64,000 nucleotides of DNA from Candidatus Rifleibacteriota bacterium (GCA_015232575.1 JADFZL010000001.1:434001-498000), one strand, 5' to 3'. Counted from the stretch's first letter, positions 18,366 to 28,536 are shown. A program made the numbers and translations. The notes: generated by a model not told the origin, from the sequence alone.

Positions 18366-20473
18366 AAAAAATATTTGATTTTTCCCCAGAAAACTATGGT
18401 TCTTTTGTTTATGAGAAGAAAAAAAACCCGATGCTGTTTTTTTTCGACCGGATTTTCGAAAAGGCTGTTGAGACAAGAAACCTTGAAGAGTATCTTGCTT
18501 ACATGCTTTCGGAAATTCTTGTACTTGTACAAGCAGATTACGCTTCGGTACTTATTTTTTCACCGATTGAGAAGAATCTGAGAGTTTTTCTTTCAACCGG
18601 ACATCCCGGTCAGCTTTCATCTCAGACAATGTCAATCGATGAGGGAATTTCCGGGCACGTCTTCAGATCGGGCCGGCCACTTTTAATTACTGATGTGACA
18701 CAGTTTCCGGAAAATTTAAAACCCAGAATCTGGAATCCGGGCGAGTCATTTATTTCATGCCCTTTGAAAACTTCCGGAAGAAAAACCGGGGTAATAAATC
18801 TCAGCCGTTTTTCGGACGTAATACCCTTCGGAAATTATGAAAAAAAGATTGTTTCATCCATACAGGGACATCTTGCTTCGGTGCTTGAAAAACAGAGACT
18901 AACCGAAGACGTTTGGCATAAGAACTGGCAACTTGAGCTTCTGAGCAGACTTAACAGGCTTCTGCACGCCCCCGGAGATTTCACAAAAAACCTGAATAAA
19001 TTCTGTGTTCAGATGGCAAATGAACTGGAACTACTGGAGATAGCAGTTTTCAGAATGAGCCGGGAAAACGAATATTCGGCTTCTCCTGAAATAATTGGCT
19101 CTCACAATCTTGATGAAAACAGCCTGGAACCTGCAATTGCTGAATTCAAAAATGAACTCATACGTTCTTCAGGGATAAAAAATGAGTTTCCGGCTTTTTC
19201 ATACGGCGAAAAACCTTCTGGCCTTCTGCATTTATTTCATCTTCCCATCAAAGACAAAAAACAGGACCCGCATTTTCTTTTAATAAGGCTTCATAAGGAA
19301 TATCATGAAAGAAAAGCCTGGAATGGATTTTTCTCTCAGGTTAAAACTCTTGTACTTGATCTGGGAATAGCGGTTGAACGGGAATTAATGATACGCAGAA
19401 TTCATCATGACCAGGAGATTTTACTGGACAGTGCTTATCAGAATGGGATATATCTGGAAATCAGCAAGGAACTCACCTCGACCCTTGATCCGAGGCTTGT
19501 ACTAAAAAAAGCTTTTGAAAAATTTAACAAACTGATCGGCTACAGCAGCGTTTCAATTCTTCTTTTTGATCAGTTATCAACTTCATATAAAGCAATTATT
19601 CAACCTGAGTACAAGCTTTCAGAAGAGTATCTCGAAATTCTTAAAAAATCGCTGACATCAGTTTTTTCAGAGTTTCCGGCCGACCCGGTATTAAAAAACA
19701 CTGACGAAATTGATATTGAAATATTTAATCCACACCACGATTCAAAAAAGCAGATTGGAAAAATTACCCACGTATTATATATTCCAATAATACTTGAAAA
19801 CAAAATCAGAGGCCTTATTCACCTCGCCCGTGAAAATTCGCCAGATTTTTCCCCACGTGACTTTGAAACTACCTCTCAGTTTACTGGAATCTTCCTTACG
19901 AGTATCAAAAATGCTATGATACATCAGAAAACTGAAAAACTCGCCTTTACTGACCCGCTTACGGGTTTGTACAATCACAGATTCTTTCAGGAAACACTGC
20001 TCGAAGAATTTCTGCGTGCAAAAAGATATTCAAAGCCTCTATCACTGATGATTCTTGACGTTGATCATTTCAAGAAATTCAACGACCACTGGGGTCATCT
20101 TATCGGAGACAAAGTGCTGATACACGCATCCTCACTTTTTCAGAAGTCGCTCCGCGAAAAAATCGACGTTCTGGCACGTTATGGCGGGGAAGAATTTGCA
20201 ATAGTTCTTCCTGAAACGTCAATTCATGGCGGGGAATTATTTGCAGAAAGAGTAAGAAGCATCCTTGAAAAAACTCCGCTGATGTATGACGAGAATGAGC
20301 TTAAAATTACTGTTTCAATCGGAGTTTCAAGCACTTCTGTAACTACATTTGAAAAACCATCAGAAATGATTGAAGCTGCTGATATTGCCTTATATCAGGC
20401 AAAGGAAAATGGCAGGAATCAAGTCAGAACGTATTTGGGAGGAGCACGTGCTTCTTCCCGCCGGGCGAAATAA
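18362..20473 (+). CDS. GAF-domain diguanylate cyclase (GGEEF)
   Basis: 703 residues. A GAF domain near the N-terminus (about 40-190, with DEGISGHVFRSGRPLLITD), a divergent middle region, a second GAF (about 360-520) and a C-terminal GGDEF domain (about 525-690) are visible. Catalytic features: TDPLTGLYNHRFFQETL, DVDHFKKFNDHWGH and the active-site GGEEF at 608-612. The usual product-inhibition RxxD, five residues ahead of GGEEF, reads EKID here (REKID one residue earlier), so feedback by c-di-GMP may be weak. It makes c-di-GMP in response to small ligands sensed by the GAF domains. It overlaps the phosphatase gene by four bases (translational coupling) and is followed 21 bases on by a c-di-GMP hydrolase. 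Confidence 0.92.
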   Translation: MKKIFDFSPENYGSFVYEKKKNPMLFFFDRIFEKAVETRNLEEYLAYMLSEILVLVQADYASVLIFSPIEKNLRVFLSTGHPGQLSSQTMSIDEGISGHVFRSGRPLLITDVTQFPENLKPRIWNPGESFISCPLKTSGRKTGVINLSRFSDVIPFGNYEKKIVSSIQGHLASVLEKQRLTEDVWHKNWQLELLSRLNRLLHAPGDFTKNLNKFCVQMANELELLEIAVFRMSRENEYSASPEIIGSHNLDENSLEPAIAEFKNELIRSSGIKNEFPAFSYGEKPSGLLHLFHLPIKDKKQDPHFLLIRLHKEYHERKAWNGFFSQVKTLVLDLGIAVERELMIRRIHHDQEILLDSAYQNGIYLEISKELTSTLDPRLVLKKAFEKFNKLIGYSSVSILLFDQLSTSYKAIIQPEYKLSEEYLEILKKSLTSVFSEFPADPVLKNTDEIDIEIFNPHHDSKKQIGKITHVLYIPIILENKIRGLIHLARENSPDFSPRDFETTSQFTGIFLTSIKNAMIHQKTEKLAFTDPLTGLYNHRFFQETLLEEFLRAKRYSKPLSLMILDVDHFKKFNDHWGHLIGDKVLIHASSLFQKSLREKIDVLARYGGEEFAIVLPETSIHGGELFAERVRSILEKTPLMYDENELKITVSIGVSSTSVTTFEKPSEMIEAADIALYQAKENGRNQVRTYLGGARASSRRAK

Positions 20474-20494
20474 TTCAGACATATCGGAGTTGAA

Positions 20495-22714
20495 ATGCCA
20501 GTAAAAAAAATTAATCCAGACAATGATCTGAATCAGAGAAAACGCAGAAACTTCGTAATTGACAGGCTTGAAGCCCTTTCGAAGCTTTCGCTTGCCCTTT
20601 CTGCCGGACTGGAAATCGTTCCATTTCTGAAAAAAGTTACAGAGACCGCGAAGAATCTTCTCAATGCCGATGAATGCTATTTTCTTCTTCTTGACCAGGA
20701 TACCTTCGAGCTTAATACAACAGCCGTAACAGGTGAAAAACGAAAAAGACCTCAAAGAATCAAATGTCCAGAAAGACGACTGAGTCTGACTTCTACAAAT
20801 GAATTCGGCTTTCCGCCATGTCCTCTTCCAAGCTCTTCAGAAATTTCAGACGATACTGCACTGGCTGGTGAAGCACTTTTCATGCGAAATGCCTGGATAA
20901 ATCGCAAGAAGCTTCTTTTTAACCCTGGAAAAGATGATTTCGCTTATCACGATCTTTTCTTCAAAGCGGCAATTATTATCCCGCTAATAAATACCACCGA
21001 CAACATGGGACTGTTTGTAGCAGCGCGAACCCTTTCTGATGAACATTTCAAGAATGATGATCTTGATGAAGCTTCCATCATCGCAAATCTTGCTGCACTT
21101 GCGCTTGAACATAGAAAAATGGCCCTTGACAGAGAATCCAAAACACGTGAAATGGAAAAACTGAATTCACTTGCAAAAAGATTTTCCACTGTACAAACCC
21201 TGGAAGGGCTTATAGGTCTGTCTTTCGAGTATCTTGTACAAATTGTTCCGCACGATCTCGGAGCTGTGGTGCTTTTCAATAACGATGAAGAAGTCAGATA
21301 TTATGTCTCTTCAAGACCGCTGTCGAATAAAAAGCTTGAAAATCTTTCAAAACACATTACTGAAATAGCCGGAAATCTTCGCGGAAATCCTGCCAGAATA
21401 ACAAAATCGCAGCAGATTTTTCTTCCAGGCAAGGACGGTACACCTATTGGAAGAGTTTTTACAAAGAACCTTCAGTCGTTTTTAACTGTGCCGCTGACAT
21501 CACAGGGAAAAAATATCGGACTGATAAATCTTTCTGCGGCCGAAATCAATGCATTCCAACGCGAACATCTCAGAGCTTTTACTACGCTTTCGAACCTTCT
21601 CGCGACTGCAATTGAAAATGTTAAAATAAGGCTGTATCTCGAACGAAGGCTTGATGAATTATCTGTATTGTTTGAAATTTCCCAGTCGCTGACTTCGACT
21701 CTTGTAATTGATGAAGTTCTCGATTCGATTGTAAATTTCGCCATGGAAATGACTCACGCCCTGCGCTGCGAATTGAGATTGCTTGATCCGACTGAGGAAT
21801 ATCTTGAAGTGCGTGCTTCGAAAGGCCTCTCTCAGACATTTCTTTCCTCAGCCAGAATAAAATTGGGAGAAGGAATCATCGGCAAGGTCATTACTGTGAA
21901 GCACCCTATCTCAGTTGTTGATGTCAGAAAAGATCCGAGAACAAAATATCTTGATCTTGCCAAACGTGAAAAACTTGCCGGTCTTCTCGCCGTTCCGATT
22001 CTTCAGAGAAGTAAGCCAATTGGCGTAATTACAATATATACAAGTAAGCCGCGTGATTTTAACCAGAGCGAAATAGATCTTCTTTCGACATTTGCTTCTC
22101 AGGCAAGCATCGCAATTGAAAACGCCAGACTTTACGCAAAAACAAAGGAACAGTATCTTTCTATGGTTGCGGCACTTGCGGCTGCAATTGAAACAAAAGA
22201 TGCATACACCCACGGACACAGCAAAAATGTTATGGAATACGCTGTAAAAATTGCGCGTGAAATGGCTTTATCAGAAGATGAAATTGAAACAATAAAGTTC
22301 GCCGGACTTCTGCATGACATTGGAAAAATCGGAATCAAAGACATGATTCTTTCCAAGGTTGGAACATTAACGCATGAAGAAAAATCCGAACTTCGAAATC
22401 ATCCGCAATATGGCGCATTCATAATGGAACAGATCGATTTCCTCAAGGAAATTGCTCCTCTGACGTTATCTCACCACGAAAAATATGATGGTTCAGGCTA
22501 TCCGCTGGGTCTCAAAGGTGAAGAAATTCCACTGGGTGCGCGAATCCTCGCGGTAGCAGATACTTTCGATTCAATGATAGCCGACCGACCATACAGAAAA
22601 GCTTTTCCGCTTGACTACGTAATCACCGAGATGAAAAAAGTTGCCGGTTCACAGCTTGATCCACGTGTCGTTGAAGTGTTTCTGAGCATTCTCCGCAACG
22701 AAAAACGTCAATAA
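20495..22714 (+). CDS. Triple-GAF HD-GYP cyclic-di-GMP phosphodiesterase
   Basis: 739 residues. Three GAF domains (about 15-190, 225-375 and 385-540; the third is classic, with LGEGIIGKVITVKHPISVVD) precede an HD-GYP domain (about 550-735): HGHSKNVMEYAVKIA, the HD pair in LLHDIGKIGIKD (His607, Asp608), HHEKYDGSGYPLGLKG (GYP at 668-670) and ADTFDSMIADRPYR. All the key metal ligands look present, so hydrolysis of c-di-GMP to GMP is likely. Third gene of the operon: a diguanylate cyclase and a hydrolase, each with its own GAF inputs, sit beside a SpoIIE phosphatase. CGGAG lies ahead of the ATG. Confidence 0.93.
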   Translation: MPVKKINPDNDLNQRKRRNFVIDRLEALSKLSLALSAGLEIVPFLKKVTETAKNLLNADECYFLLLDQDTFELNTTAVTGEKRKRPQRIKCPERRLSLTSTNEFGFPPCPLPSSSEISDDTALAGEALFMRNAWINRKKLLFNPGKDDFAYHDLFFKAAIIIPLINTTDNMGLFVAARTLSDEHFKNDDLDEASIIANLAALALEHRKMALDRESKTREMEKLNSLAKRFSTVQTLEGLIGLSFEYLVQIVPHDLGAVVLFNNDEEVRYYVSSRPLSNKKLENLSKHITEIAGNLRGNPARITKSQQIFLPGKDGTPIGRVFTKNLQSFLTVPLTSQGKNIGLINLSAAEINAFQREHLRAFTTLSNLLATAIENVKIRLYLERRLDELSVLFEISQSLTSTLVIDEVLDSIVNFAMEMTHALRCELRLLDPTEEYLEVRASKGLSQTFLSSARIKLGEGIIGKVITVKHPISVVDVRKDPRTKYLDLAKREKLAGLLAVPILQRSKPIGVITIYTSKPRDFNQSEIDLLSTFASQASIAIENARLYAKTKEQYLSMVAALAAAIETKDAYTHGHSKNVMEYAVKIAREMALSEDEIETIKFAGLLHDIGKIGIKDMILSKVGTLTHEEKSELRNHPQYGAFIMEQIDFLKEIAPLTLSHHEKYDGSGYPLGLKGEEIPLGARILAVADTFDSMIADRPYRKAFPLDYVITEMKKVAGSQLDPRVVEVFLSILRNEKRQ

Positions 22715-22862
22715 TCAGGAGACTGTAGCAATATTACTGAGCAGATACAGTTATTGGATAAAAATACATGAATCGGCGCAGCTGAAAATGCAAAATTCGT
22801 TTTTCTATGCGTAAGTTCTGTCTTTTCGTCAGTTACAATTCTACAGTGTCATAATTCGCAGC

Positions 22863-25577
22863 ATGTCCAACAGAAAAAAACTGATAGTAATGGCTGGCGG
22901 AGCAGGTTTCGACTTACTTGCCTCCGCCAGAATTTTAATGCTTTACAATCAGGACGCAATTCTCCTCATGCCGAAAAGACTCGCTCAGAACGCTTGGGAA
23001 TACGCGAAAAGACAGTTCTGGTTTAAACCTGTTCCCCTGAGAAACATTTTCTGGAATGATATTGATGAAATTTTGATGCTTGGAATATCCGCGGCCAACG
23101 ACAATATTGAACTGATTTCAATTTTAGGCGGAAAAAATATTAATATTGTATCCTGGTCATCTATATCACCAAGACTTCCGTTTCACGTGGAACACATTCA
23201 TTGTTTGTCTCAAAGCCTGACTTCATTTTTATATCTCACTAATTTTTCTGAAGTATCACCTCAATCAAGCGTCTGCGATTTACCCGCAAATCTTGAGAAA
23301 ATACATTCGGCAGATAAACACTCGGGCAGAATAAATTTTTCGCAGTATGATCTTACCCTTTTTCTTATTGCAGTAACAGAGAAAACCTGGTGCGGAATGT
23401 CTTCGAAGGCAACAGATATTGACCACGAAGCCCTTTTCAAGCTCAGAAAATCCTGTCCAAATAATAAAACAGTTGCCAGCACAGTGTTTTTACCTTTCAG
23501 GGAGGGGCAGAAAGGGCTTTTCAAAGACATAATGTCATCAGTTGAAGATACAGAAATAAAGGGACATCCGCTGATGATGTCGATTGTCTCAAGCCCTGGA
23601 AACATCCAGGACGTTTCACCGGTTTTGTGCGCTGCCTGGTCGCAACTTGATCCATTCATGATTATTCTGGCAATTGTCGGAACAACTCAATGCCGCATCT
23701 GGGCTCGCTCCAGGATAAGAAAAGTTAATCTGAAAAAAGTGTTCAGAAATCATCCTTTTCAAATTTCTGAAGGCTGGATACACTTTTCAATTTACGAAAC
23801 CGACGTAAAAGAAATAAAAAAAACACTGCTGAATGAAATGTTTGAAGGCATAACCCAGGATGACACTGCAAGCCATATCATGACAGCTTTTCCGATAACG
23901 GTTGAATCATCAGACAGTGTTGCACAGACACTTGAACTGATGCTGAAATACCACCTTATGGGACTAATTGTTACTGAAGAAGCCAGATATTGCGGAATAA
24001 TAACACGCAGAGATCTTGACAGAGCAGTGCAGATGAATTTGATGGATTCACCAATAAAGCCTTTTATTCCGGACGATTATCCCTTTGTTTCGCCTGAGAC
24101 TCCTTTAAGTATGATAAGATCGCTAATGATAATAAAGAATATTTCCAGAATTGCAGTGGTTGATAATCAGATGCCAGCCGGAATAATTACTTCCCGTGAC
24201 ATTATCAGACTCACAGAAGAACCTTACCCATACACACACCGGTTCATGGCCGATCATAAGAATATTCTCAATCCATCACCAGCTGACGTTGAAAAACTTT
24301 TTCGGAAAATTGCCCCTGTAAGCCTTCTTACACTGCTGAAAAAAATTGGCGAAACCGCACAAAATGTTGGATTTAAAACTTTTCTGGTTGGCGGATTCGT
24401 CAGAGACCTGTTACTTGAACTTCCAAACCATGATCTTGACGTTGTCATAATCGGTGATGCAATGATGTTTTCAGAGAAACTCAAAACAGATTTAAACGCT
24501 GAAATACATATTCATGAGAGATTCGGAACTGCAAGCCTTGTTCACAACGATCTCAGAATTGATTTTACAACTGCGAGAATTGAGCATTATTCGAAAGTTG
24601 GCGCCCTACCGGAAGTTCAGATGTCAGGAATTGCAAATGATCTTGCCAGGCGTGATTTTACGATTAATTCAATGGCGTTGAGTCTTCATCCGGATGACTT
24701 CTTTAAATTATTTGATTATTTTGGCGGACTGAACGACTTACAGAGAAAGAAAATCAGAATATTGAATACTTTAAGCTTCTTTGAAGACCCCACGAGAATC
24801 TTCAGAGCCTTAAGATTTGCATCCAGATTGCATTTCGAGCTATCAAGCGACACCAGAAACGCTTTTGAACTGGCTCTTTCAAGAAACGCTCTTGAGACTC
24901 TTTCAAAAAAAAGAATCGCGTCAGAAATAGCTAAATGTTTCTCAGAGAGGTTTTCCGCAAGGGTTTTGGAAAAAATCTTCATGTATGGTATAATAAAAAG
25001 CTTTCACCCCGGTTTAAAAAAATTTGGTGATCTACCAGAAAGGTTTTGCCTCTTGAAGGGAATTATCAGAAGATTTTCGGTATTCGGAGAACCAATTGTG
25101 CCTGAAGCGGTCTACTGGACTGGCCTTCTCTTTCCCCTGCCGGTAAAAGATGCAGATAATCTCATGAAAGAATCATGTATTCATTCAACTGTAAGAAAAA
25201 TTACCGCATCTGTACTATCTTCTATCAACGAAGTGACTGCTGCACTTGCCAAAATTTCCGCCGATGATTCCTGGAGTTTGTACAAGCTTCTTTCGCCGCT
25301 GCCAATCGAAGCATACATTGCCTTGACTGCCTTTACACTCGATAAATGCGGCATAAGGAAGATCTTCAGATTTATCACTCTGCACAGGAAGCTTAAACCA
25401 TCAATTTCAGGCACAGACTTAATAAAACTCGGATTCACTCAAGGACCTGTTATAAAAAACACTCTTGATGAAATTACCCGGGAAATAGTTTTAAATAACA
25501 TCAAAAATCGCAATCAGGAGCTTGATTATGCAAAGCGAAAATATGAAATATTTTCAGTCAATAAATGCAAGGGATAG
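22863..25577 (+). CDS. tRNA CCA/A-adding nucleotidyltransferase with degenerate DHH and CBS domains
   Basis: 904 residues, built like the long DHH-DHHA1-CBS-CBS-nucleotidyltransferase proteins. The catalytic head is clear: FKTFLVGGFVRDLLL (about 506-520), DLDVVIIGD with the DxD pair, then RRDFTINSMAL and EDPTRIFRALRFASRL. These proteins repair or complete the tRNA 3' end, often as the A-adding partner of a CC-adding enzyme. CBS pair at about 335-460 (SDSVAQTLELMLKYHLMGLI; RIAVVDNQMPAGIITSRDI). The N-terminal DHH-type domain (1-320) has lost the expected His/Asp motifs: where HxNPDxDA is expected it reads AGGAGFDLLAS, and no DHH is seen. It is probably a structural or regulatory remnant. No strong ribosome site. 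The 3' end overlaps the next gene by 50 bases. Confidence 0.85.
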   Translation: MSNRKKLIVMAGGAGFDLLASARILMLYNQDAILLMPKRLAQNAWEYAKRQFWFKPVPLRNIFWNDIDEILMLGISAANDNIELISILGGKNINIVSWSSISPRLPFHVEHIHCLSQSLTSFLYLTNFSEVSPQSSVCDLPANLEKIHSADKHSGRINFSQYDLTLFLIAVTEKTWCGMSSKATDIDHEALFKLRKSCPNNKTVASTVFLPFREGQKGLFKDIMSSVEDTEIKGHPLMMSIVSSPGNIQDVSPVLCAAWSQLDPFMIILAIVGTTQCRIWARSRIRKVNLKKVFRNHPFQISEGWIHFSIYETDVKEIKKTLLNEMFEGITQDDTASHIMTAFPITVESSDSVAQTLELMLKYHLMGLIVTEEARYCGIITRRDLDRAVQMNLMDSPIKPFIPDDYPFVSPETPLSMIRSLMIIKNISRIAVVDNQMPAGIITSRDIIRLTEEPYPYTHRFMADHKNILNPSPADVEKLFRKIAPVSLLTLLKKIGETAQNVGFKTFLVGGFVRDLLLELPNHDLDVVIIGDAMMFSEKLKTDLNAEIHIHERFGTASLVHNDLRIDFTTARIEHYSKVGALPEVQMSGIANDLARRDFTINSMALSLHPDDFFKLFDYFGGLNDLQRKKIRILNTLSFFEDPTRIFRALRFASRLHFELSSDTRNAFELALSRNALETLSKKRIASEIAKCFSERFSARVLEKIFMYGIIKSFHPGLKKFGDLPERFCLLKGIIRRFSVFGEPIVPEAVYWTGLLFPLPVKDADNLMKESCIHSTVRKITASVLSSINEVTAALAKISADDSWSLYKLLSPLPIEAYIALTAFTLDKCGIRKIFRFITLHRKLKPSISGTDLIKLGFTQGPVIKNTLDEITREIVLNNIKNRNQELDYAKRKYEIFSVNKCKG

Positions 25578-26301
25578 AGTTGCATCTGATCCATATTTCA
25601 AAGTTAAATTAATTGTCGGAATTATTGCATTTCTCTACATTGTCAATCTTTTTCAGATGGGCACGGCATCTGCTGTGTCTGCTATGGCTGAATATCTTAT
25701 TATGATACCGGTAATATTCTTTTCATTAACATTTCATGAATTCTCACACGCTCTGATGGCCGATTTCCTCGGCGATCCCACTCCCCGAAAACTTGGCAGA
25801 CTTTCTATGAATCCATTGAAACACATTGACTGGATTGGCGCAATCATGCTTTTCGTTGCTAATTTCGGCTGGGCAAAACCTGTTCCGGTAAACCCCGGAA
25901 ACTTCCGCATGCCGGCAAGGGCAATGATGTCAGTCTCTGCAGCCGGACCAATTTCAAATCTTCTGCTGGCTGTTATCGGTGGTGGAATCATTAAACTTTG
26001 CATAACTTTACAGCCTCAATTGTCGCCGTTTACAATTGAAATGGGGTTGTTTCTTGGAAAAACCATTCTGATAATGAATCTGAGTCTTGCATTCTTCAAT
26101 ATGATTCCGATAGCACCTCTCGACGGTTCACACATAATGAATTACTTTCTTCCAGCCAGAATTAAGATGAAGCTCAGCTTTTTAAATGAAATGGGAAGTT
26201 TTCTGCTTATTTTTCTTGTAATGTTTGGTGTAGTTGGAATAATATTGAAACCTCTTGTTACTTTTGGATATCGAATAATTCTTTCATTATATGGTTTTTA
26301 A
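25528..26301 (+). CDS. Site-2 protease family (M50) membrane metalloprotease
   Basis: 257 residues, mostly hydrophobic with about six membrane segments. Zinc motif HEFSH (His70, Glu71, His74) inside a membrane helix, and a second conserved block FFNMIPIAPLDGSHIM with Asp199 as third ligand. This is the short soluble-domain-free type of site-2 protease, which cleaves substrates within the membrane; the substrate is unknown. I place the start at ATG 25528 because AGGAG lies 8 bases before it; a TTG two codons upstream would be too close. The start lies inside the end of the tRNA nucleotidyltransferase gene, so translation is probably coupled. Confidence 0.9.
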   Translation: MQSENMKYFQSINARDRVASDPYFKVKLIVGIIAFLYIVNLFQMGTASAVSAMAEYLIMIPVIFFSLTFHEFSHALMADFLGDPTPRKLGRLSMNPLKHIDWIGAIMLFVANFGWAKPVPVNPGNFRMPARAMMSVSAAGPISNLLLAVIGGGIIKLCITLQPQLSPFTIEMGLFLGKTILIMNLSLAFFNMIPIAPLDGSHIMNYFLPARIKMKLSFLNEMGSFLLIFLVMFGVVGIILKPLVTFGYRIILSLYGF

Positions 26302-26324
26302 TGTTAATATAATTTTTCGGAGAA

Positions 26325-27287
26325 ATGTCTGTGGAAAAAGAATCGAAAATATTTATTGCAGGTGCCCGCGGCCTGGTTGGAAGCGCCATCAGACGCAAGC
26401 TCGAAGCTTGTGGTTATAACAATCTTGTTTTTCCTGCTTCAAAAGAACTTGATTTGAGGGATTTCGGCGCGGTAAAATCCTTTTTTGAAAAGGAAAAGCC
26501 TGAATATGTCTTCCTGGCAGCAGCGAAAGTAGGCGGAATCCATGCAAACAACACTTATCCAGCCGATTTTATTTTCGACAATCTCCAGATACAAACGAAC
26601 ATTATTCATCTTTCCTGGATAAATGGCGTCAAGAAGCTTCTTTTTCTCGGATCTTCGTGTGTTTATCCGAGAGAATGCAAACAGCCAATAAAGGAAGAAT
26701 ATCTTTTAACCGGCCCGCTTGAAAAGACCAACGACGCTTATGCTATTGCAAAAATTACCGGCATAAAAATGTGCGAAAGCTATAACCGCCAGCATGGAAC
26801 CAGGTTCTTTGCTCTCATGCCGACGAACATGTATGGAATAAATGATAATTACCATCCGGAGAACTCACATGTTTTCCCTGCATTGATCAGAAAAATGCAT
26901 GAAGCAAAAGAAAAAGGTCTTTCCACAATCGAACTTTGGGGCTCAGGAAAACCCAAAAGAGAATTCCTCTGCAGCGATGACCTTGCTTCGGCAACTCTTT
27001 TCACGATGAATCTTCCTGATGATGTCCTTTTTAAAAGCGGCTTTCCGCTGATAAACGTCGGATACGGTTCTGATCTGACCATTTCTGAACTGGCATCAAC
27101 AATAGCAGAAGTTGTCGGTTTCAAAGGAAAAATTACATGGAATCCGGCGATGCCAGATGGCACACCTCAGAAGCTTCTCGACAGCACTCTTATTCACAAC
27201 CTGGGCTGGAAACATGAGATATCTCTGAAAGACGGAATTAAACTATCATATAACGATTTTTTAAAAAGTACTGCAGCTTATCAATAA
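26325..27287 (+). CDS. fcl: GDP-L-fucose synthase
   Basis: 320 residues, the normal length. An extended short-chain dehydrogenase: NADP-binding GARGLVG (Gly13, Gly16, Gly19), the catalytic set Ser110, Tyr139 and Lys143 (GSSCVYP and YAIAK), and Cys112 where the epimerase Cys is expected. PTNMYGINDNYHPENSHVFP is diagnostic of this enzyme. It converts GDP-4-keto-6-deoxymannose to GDP-L-fucose by epimerisation and reduction. The preceding step is encoded next (gmd), so GDP-fucose for surface polysaccharide is the expected product. ATG at 26325 has GGAG only 2 bases away; GTG at 26331, with 8-base spacing, may be the true start. Gene symbols fcl and wcaG are both used. Confidence 0.95.
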   Translation: MSVEKESKIFIAGARGLVGSAIRRKLEACGYNNLVFPASKELDLRDFGAVKSFFEKEKPEYVFLAAAKVGGIHANNTYPADFIFDNLQIQTNIIHLSWINGVKKLLFLGSSCVYPRECKQPIKEEYLLTGPLEKTNDAYAIAKITGIKMCESYNRQHGTRFFALMPTNMYGINDNYHPENSHVFPALIRKMHEAKEKGLSTIELWGSGKPKREFLCSDDLASATLFTMNLPDDVLFKSGFPLINVGYGSDLTISELASTIAEVVGFKGKITWNPAMPDGTPQKLLDSTLIHNLGWKHEISLKDGIKLSYNDFLKSTAAYQ

Positions 27288-27444
27288 GGATATTTCTTTG
27301 AATGTTGTCTTGGACAATCAGCAATTAAATGATATTACAACTTTGTCGAGATGACAACGGGTCGATCAACGTGTCTAAAAGTTGAATTCAATCCAATAAG
27401 GATTAAATCTATACAAGGAGTTGCGATGTAAATCGCATGACATT
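27288..27444 (+). promoter_or_regulatory. gmd leader with a start-stop AUG UAA after AAGGAG
   Basis: AAGGAG (27414-27419) is followed 6 bases later by ATGTAA (27426-27431), a minimal start-stop pair out of frame with gmd. The gmd start I favour, ATG 27445, has no other ribosome site. A second short out-of-frame ATG (27438) stops just after 27445. Ribosomes may reinitiate, or a TTG at 27421 may be used. Seen directly; function is inference. Confidence 0.35.
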
Positions 27445-28536
27445 ATGAGCAAAAAAGTAGCTTTAATAAGTGGAGTAACAGGTCAGGACGGAGCTTATCT
27501 CAGCAAGCTTCTTCTGGATAAAGGTTATTCGGTACACGGAATCAAAAGACGTGCATCGCTTTTCAACACTGACAGAATCGATCACCTGTATCGCGACCCT
27601 CACGAACATGGAAACGATTTTACTCTTCATTATGGCGACATGACAGATTCTACGAATTTAATACGCATTATTCAGGAAGTTCAGCCAGATGAAATCTATA
27701 ACCTTGCAGCACAGAGTCATGTACAGGTGAGTTTTGAAACGCCTGAATACACTGCCAATGCCGATGGAATAGGCGTTTTAAGAATGCTCGAAGCAATCAG
27801 AATCCTTGATATGAGCAAAAAGACACGCTTTTATCAGGCATCAACAAGTGAGCTGTTTGGTAAAGTACAAGAGACTCCGCAGAAAGAGACTACTCCGTTT
27901 TATCCGAGAAGCCCTTATGCTGCCGCCAAGCTCTATGCCTACTGGATAACAATCAATTACCGCGAAGCGTACAACCTTTTTGCATCAAACGGAATCCTGT
28001 TTAATCACGAAAGCCCGTTAAGAGGCGAAACATTCGTTACACGCAAAATTACACGCGCAATCGCAAGAATCGTCAAGGGAATTCAGAAAAAACTTTACCT
28101 TGGAAACCTTGACTCAAAGCGCGACTGGGGTCATGCCGAAGATTATGTTGAAGCAATGTACAAAGTTCTTCAGCACAGTGAACCTGATGACTTCGTAATC
28201 GCGACCGGAGTAACAACAACTGTACGTGAATTTGTTGAACTTGCTTTCAAAGAAGCTGATGTTGCGGTTGAATGGCATGGAAAAGGCATTGACGAAAAAG
28301 GAATCAATAAAAAAACAGGTGAAACTGTTGTAGAAATAGATCCGAGATATTTCAGACCAACCGAAGTTGAATTATTACTCGGTGACTCAACAAAAGCACG
28401 TGAAAAGCTTTCCTGGAAGCCAAAATGGGATCTCAAGCGCCTGGTAAAAGAGATGATGGCGCATGACATGCGTGAATCAGATAGAGACACCTATTTAAAG
28501 AAGGGCGGATTCAAGACATTCAACTTCTACGAATAG
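27445..28536 (+). CDS. gmd: GDP-mannose 4,6-dehydratase
   Basis: 363 residues, typical for the family. [20 protein letters not shown] is the NADP site (Gly10, Gly13, Gly16). Catalytic residues by position: Thr134 and Glu136 in ASTSELFGK, Tyr158 and Lys162 in [30 protein letters not shown] and [19 protein letters not shown] are hallmark blocks. It makes GDP-4-keto-6-deoxy-D-mannose from GDP-mannose, the substrate of the fcl product encoded just upstream. The start at 27445 matches the family N-terminus; the frame is open 8 codons further to a TTG. No other sugar-nucleotide or glycosyltransferase genes are near, so the acceptor pathway lies elsewhere. Confidence 0.95.
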   Translation: MSKKVALISGVTGQDGAYLSKLLLDKGYSVHGIKRRASLFNTDRIDHLYRDPHEHGNDFTLHYGDMTDSTNLIRIIQEVQPDEIYNLAAQSHVQVSFETPEYTANADGIGVLRMLEAIRILDMSKKTRFYQASTSELFGKVQETPQKETTPFYPRSPYAAAKLYAYWITINYREAYNLFASNGILFNHESPLRGETFVTRKITRAIARIVKGIQKKLYLGNLDSKRDWGHAEDYVEAMYKVLQHSEPDDFVIATGVTTTVREFVELAFKEADVAVEWHGKGIDEKGINKKTGETVVEIDPRYFRPTEVELLLGDSTKAREKLSWKPKWDLKRLVKEMMAHDMRESDRDTYLKKGGFKTFNFYE

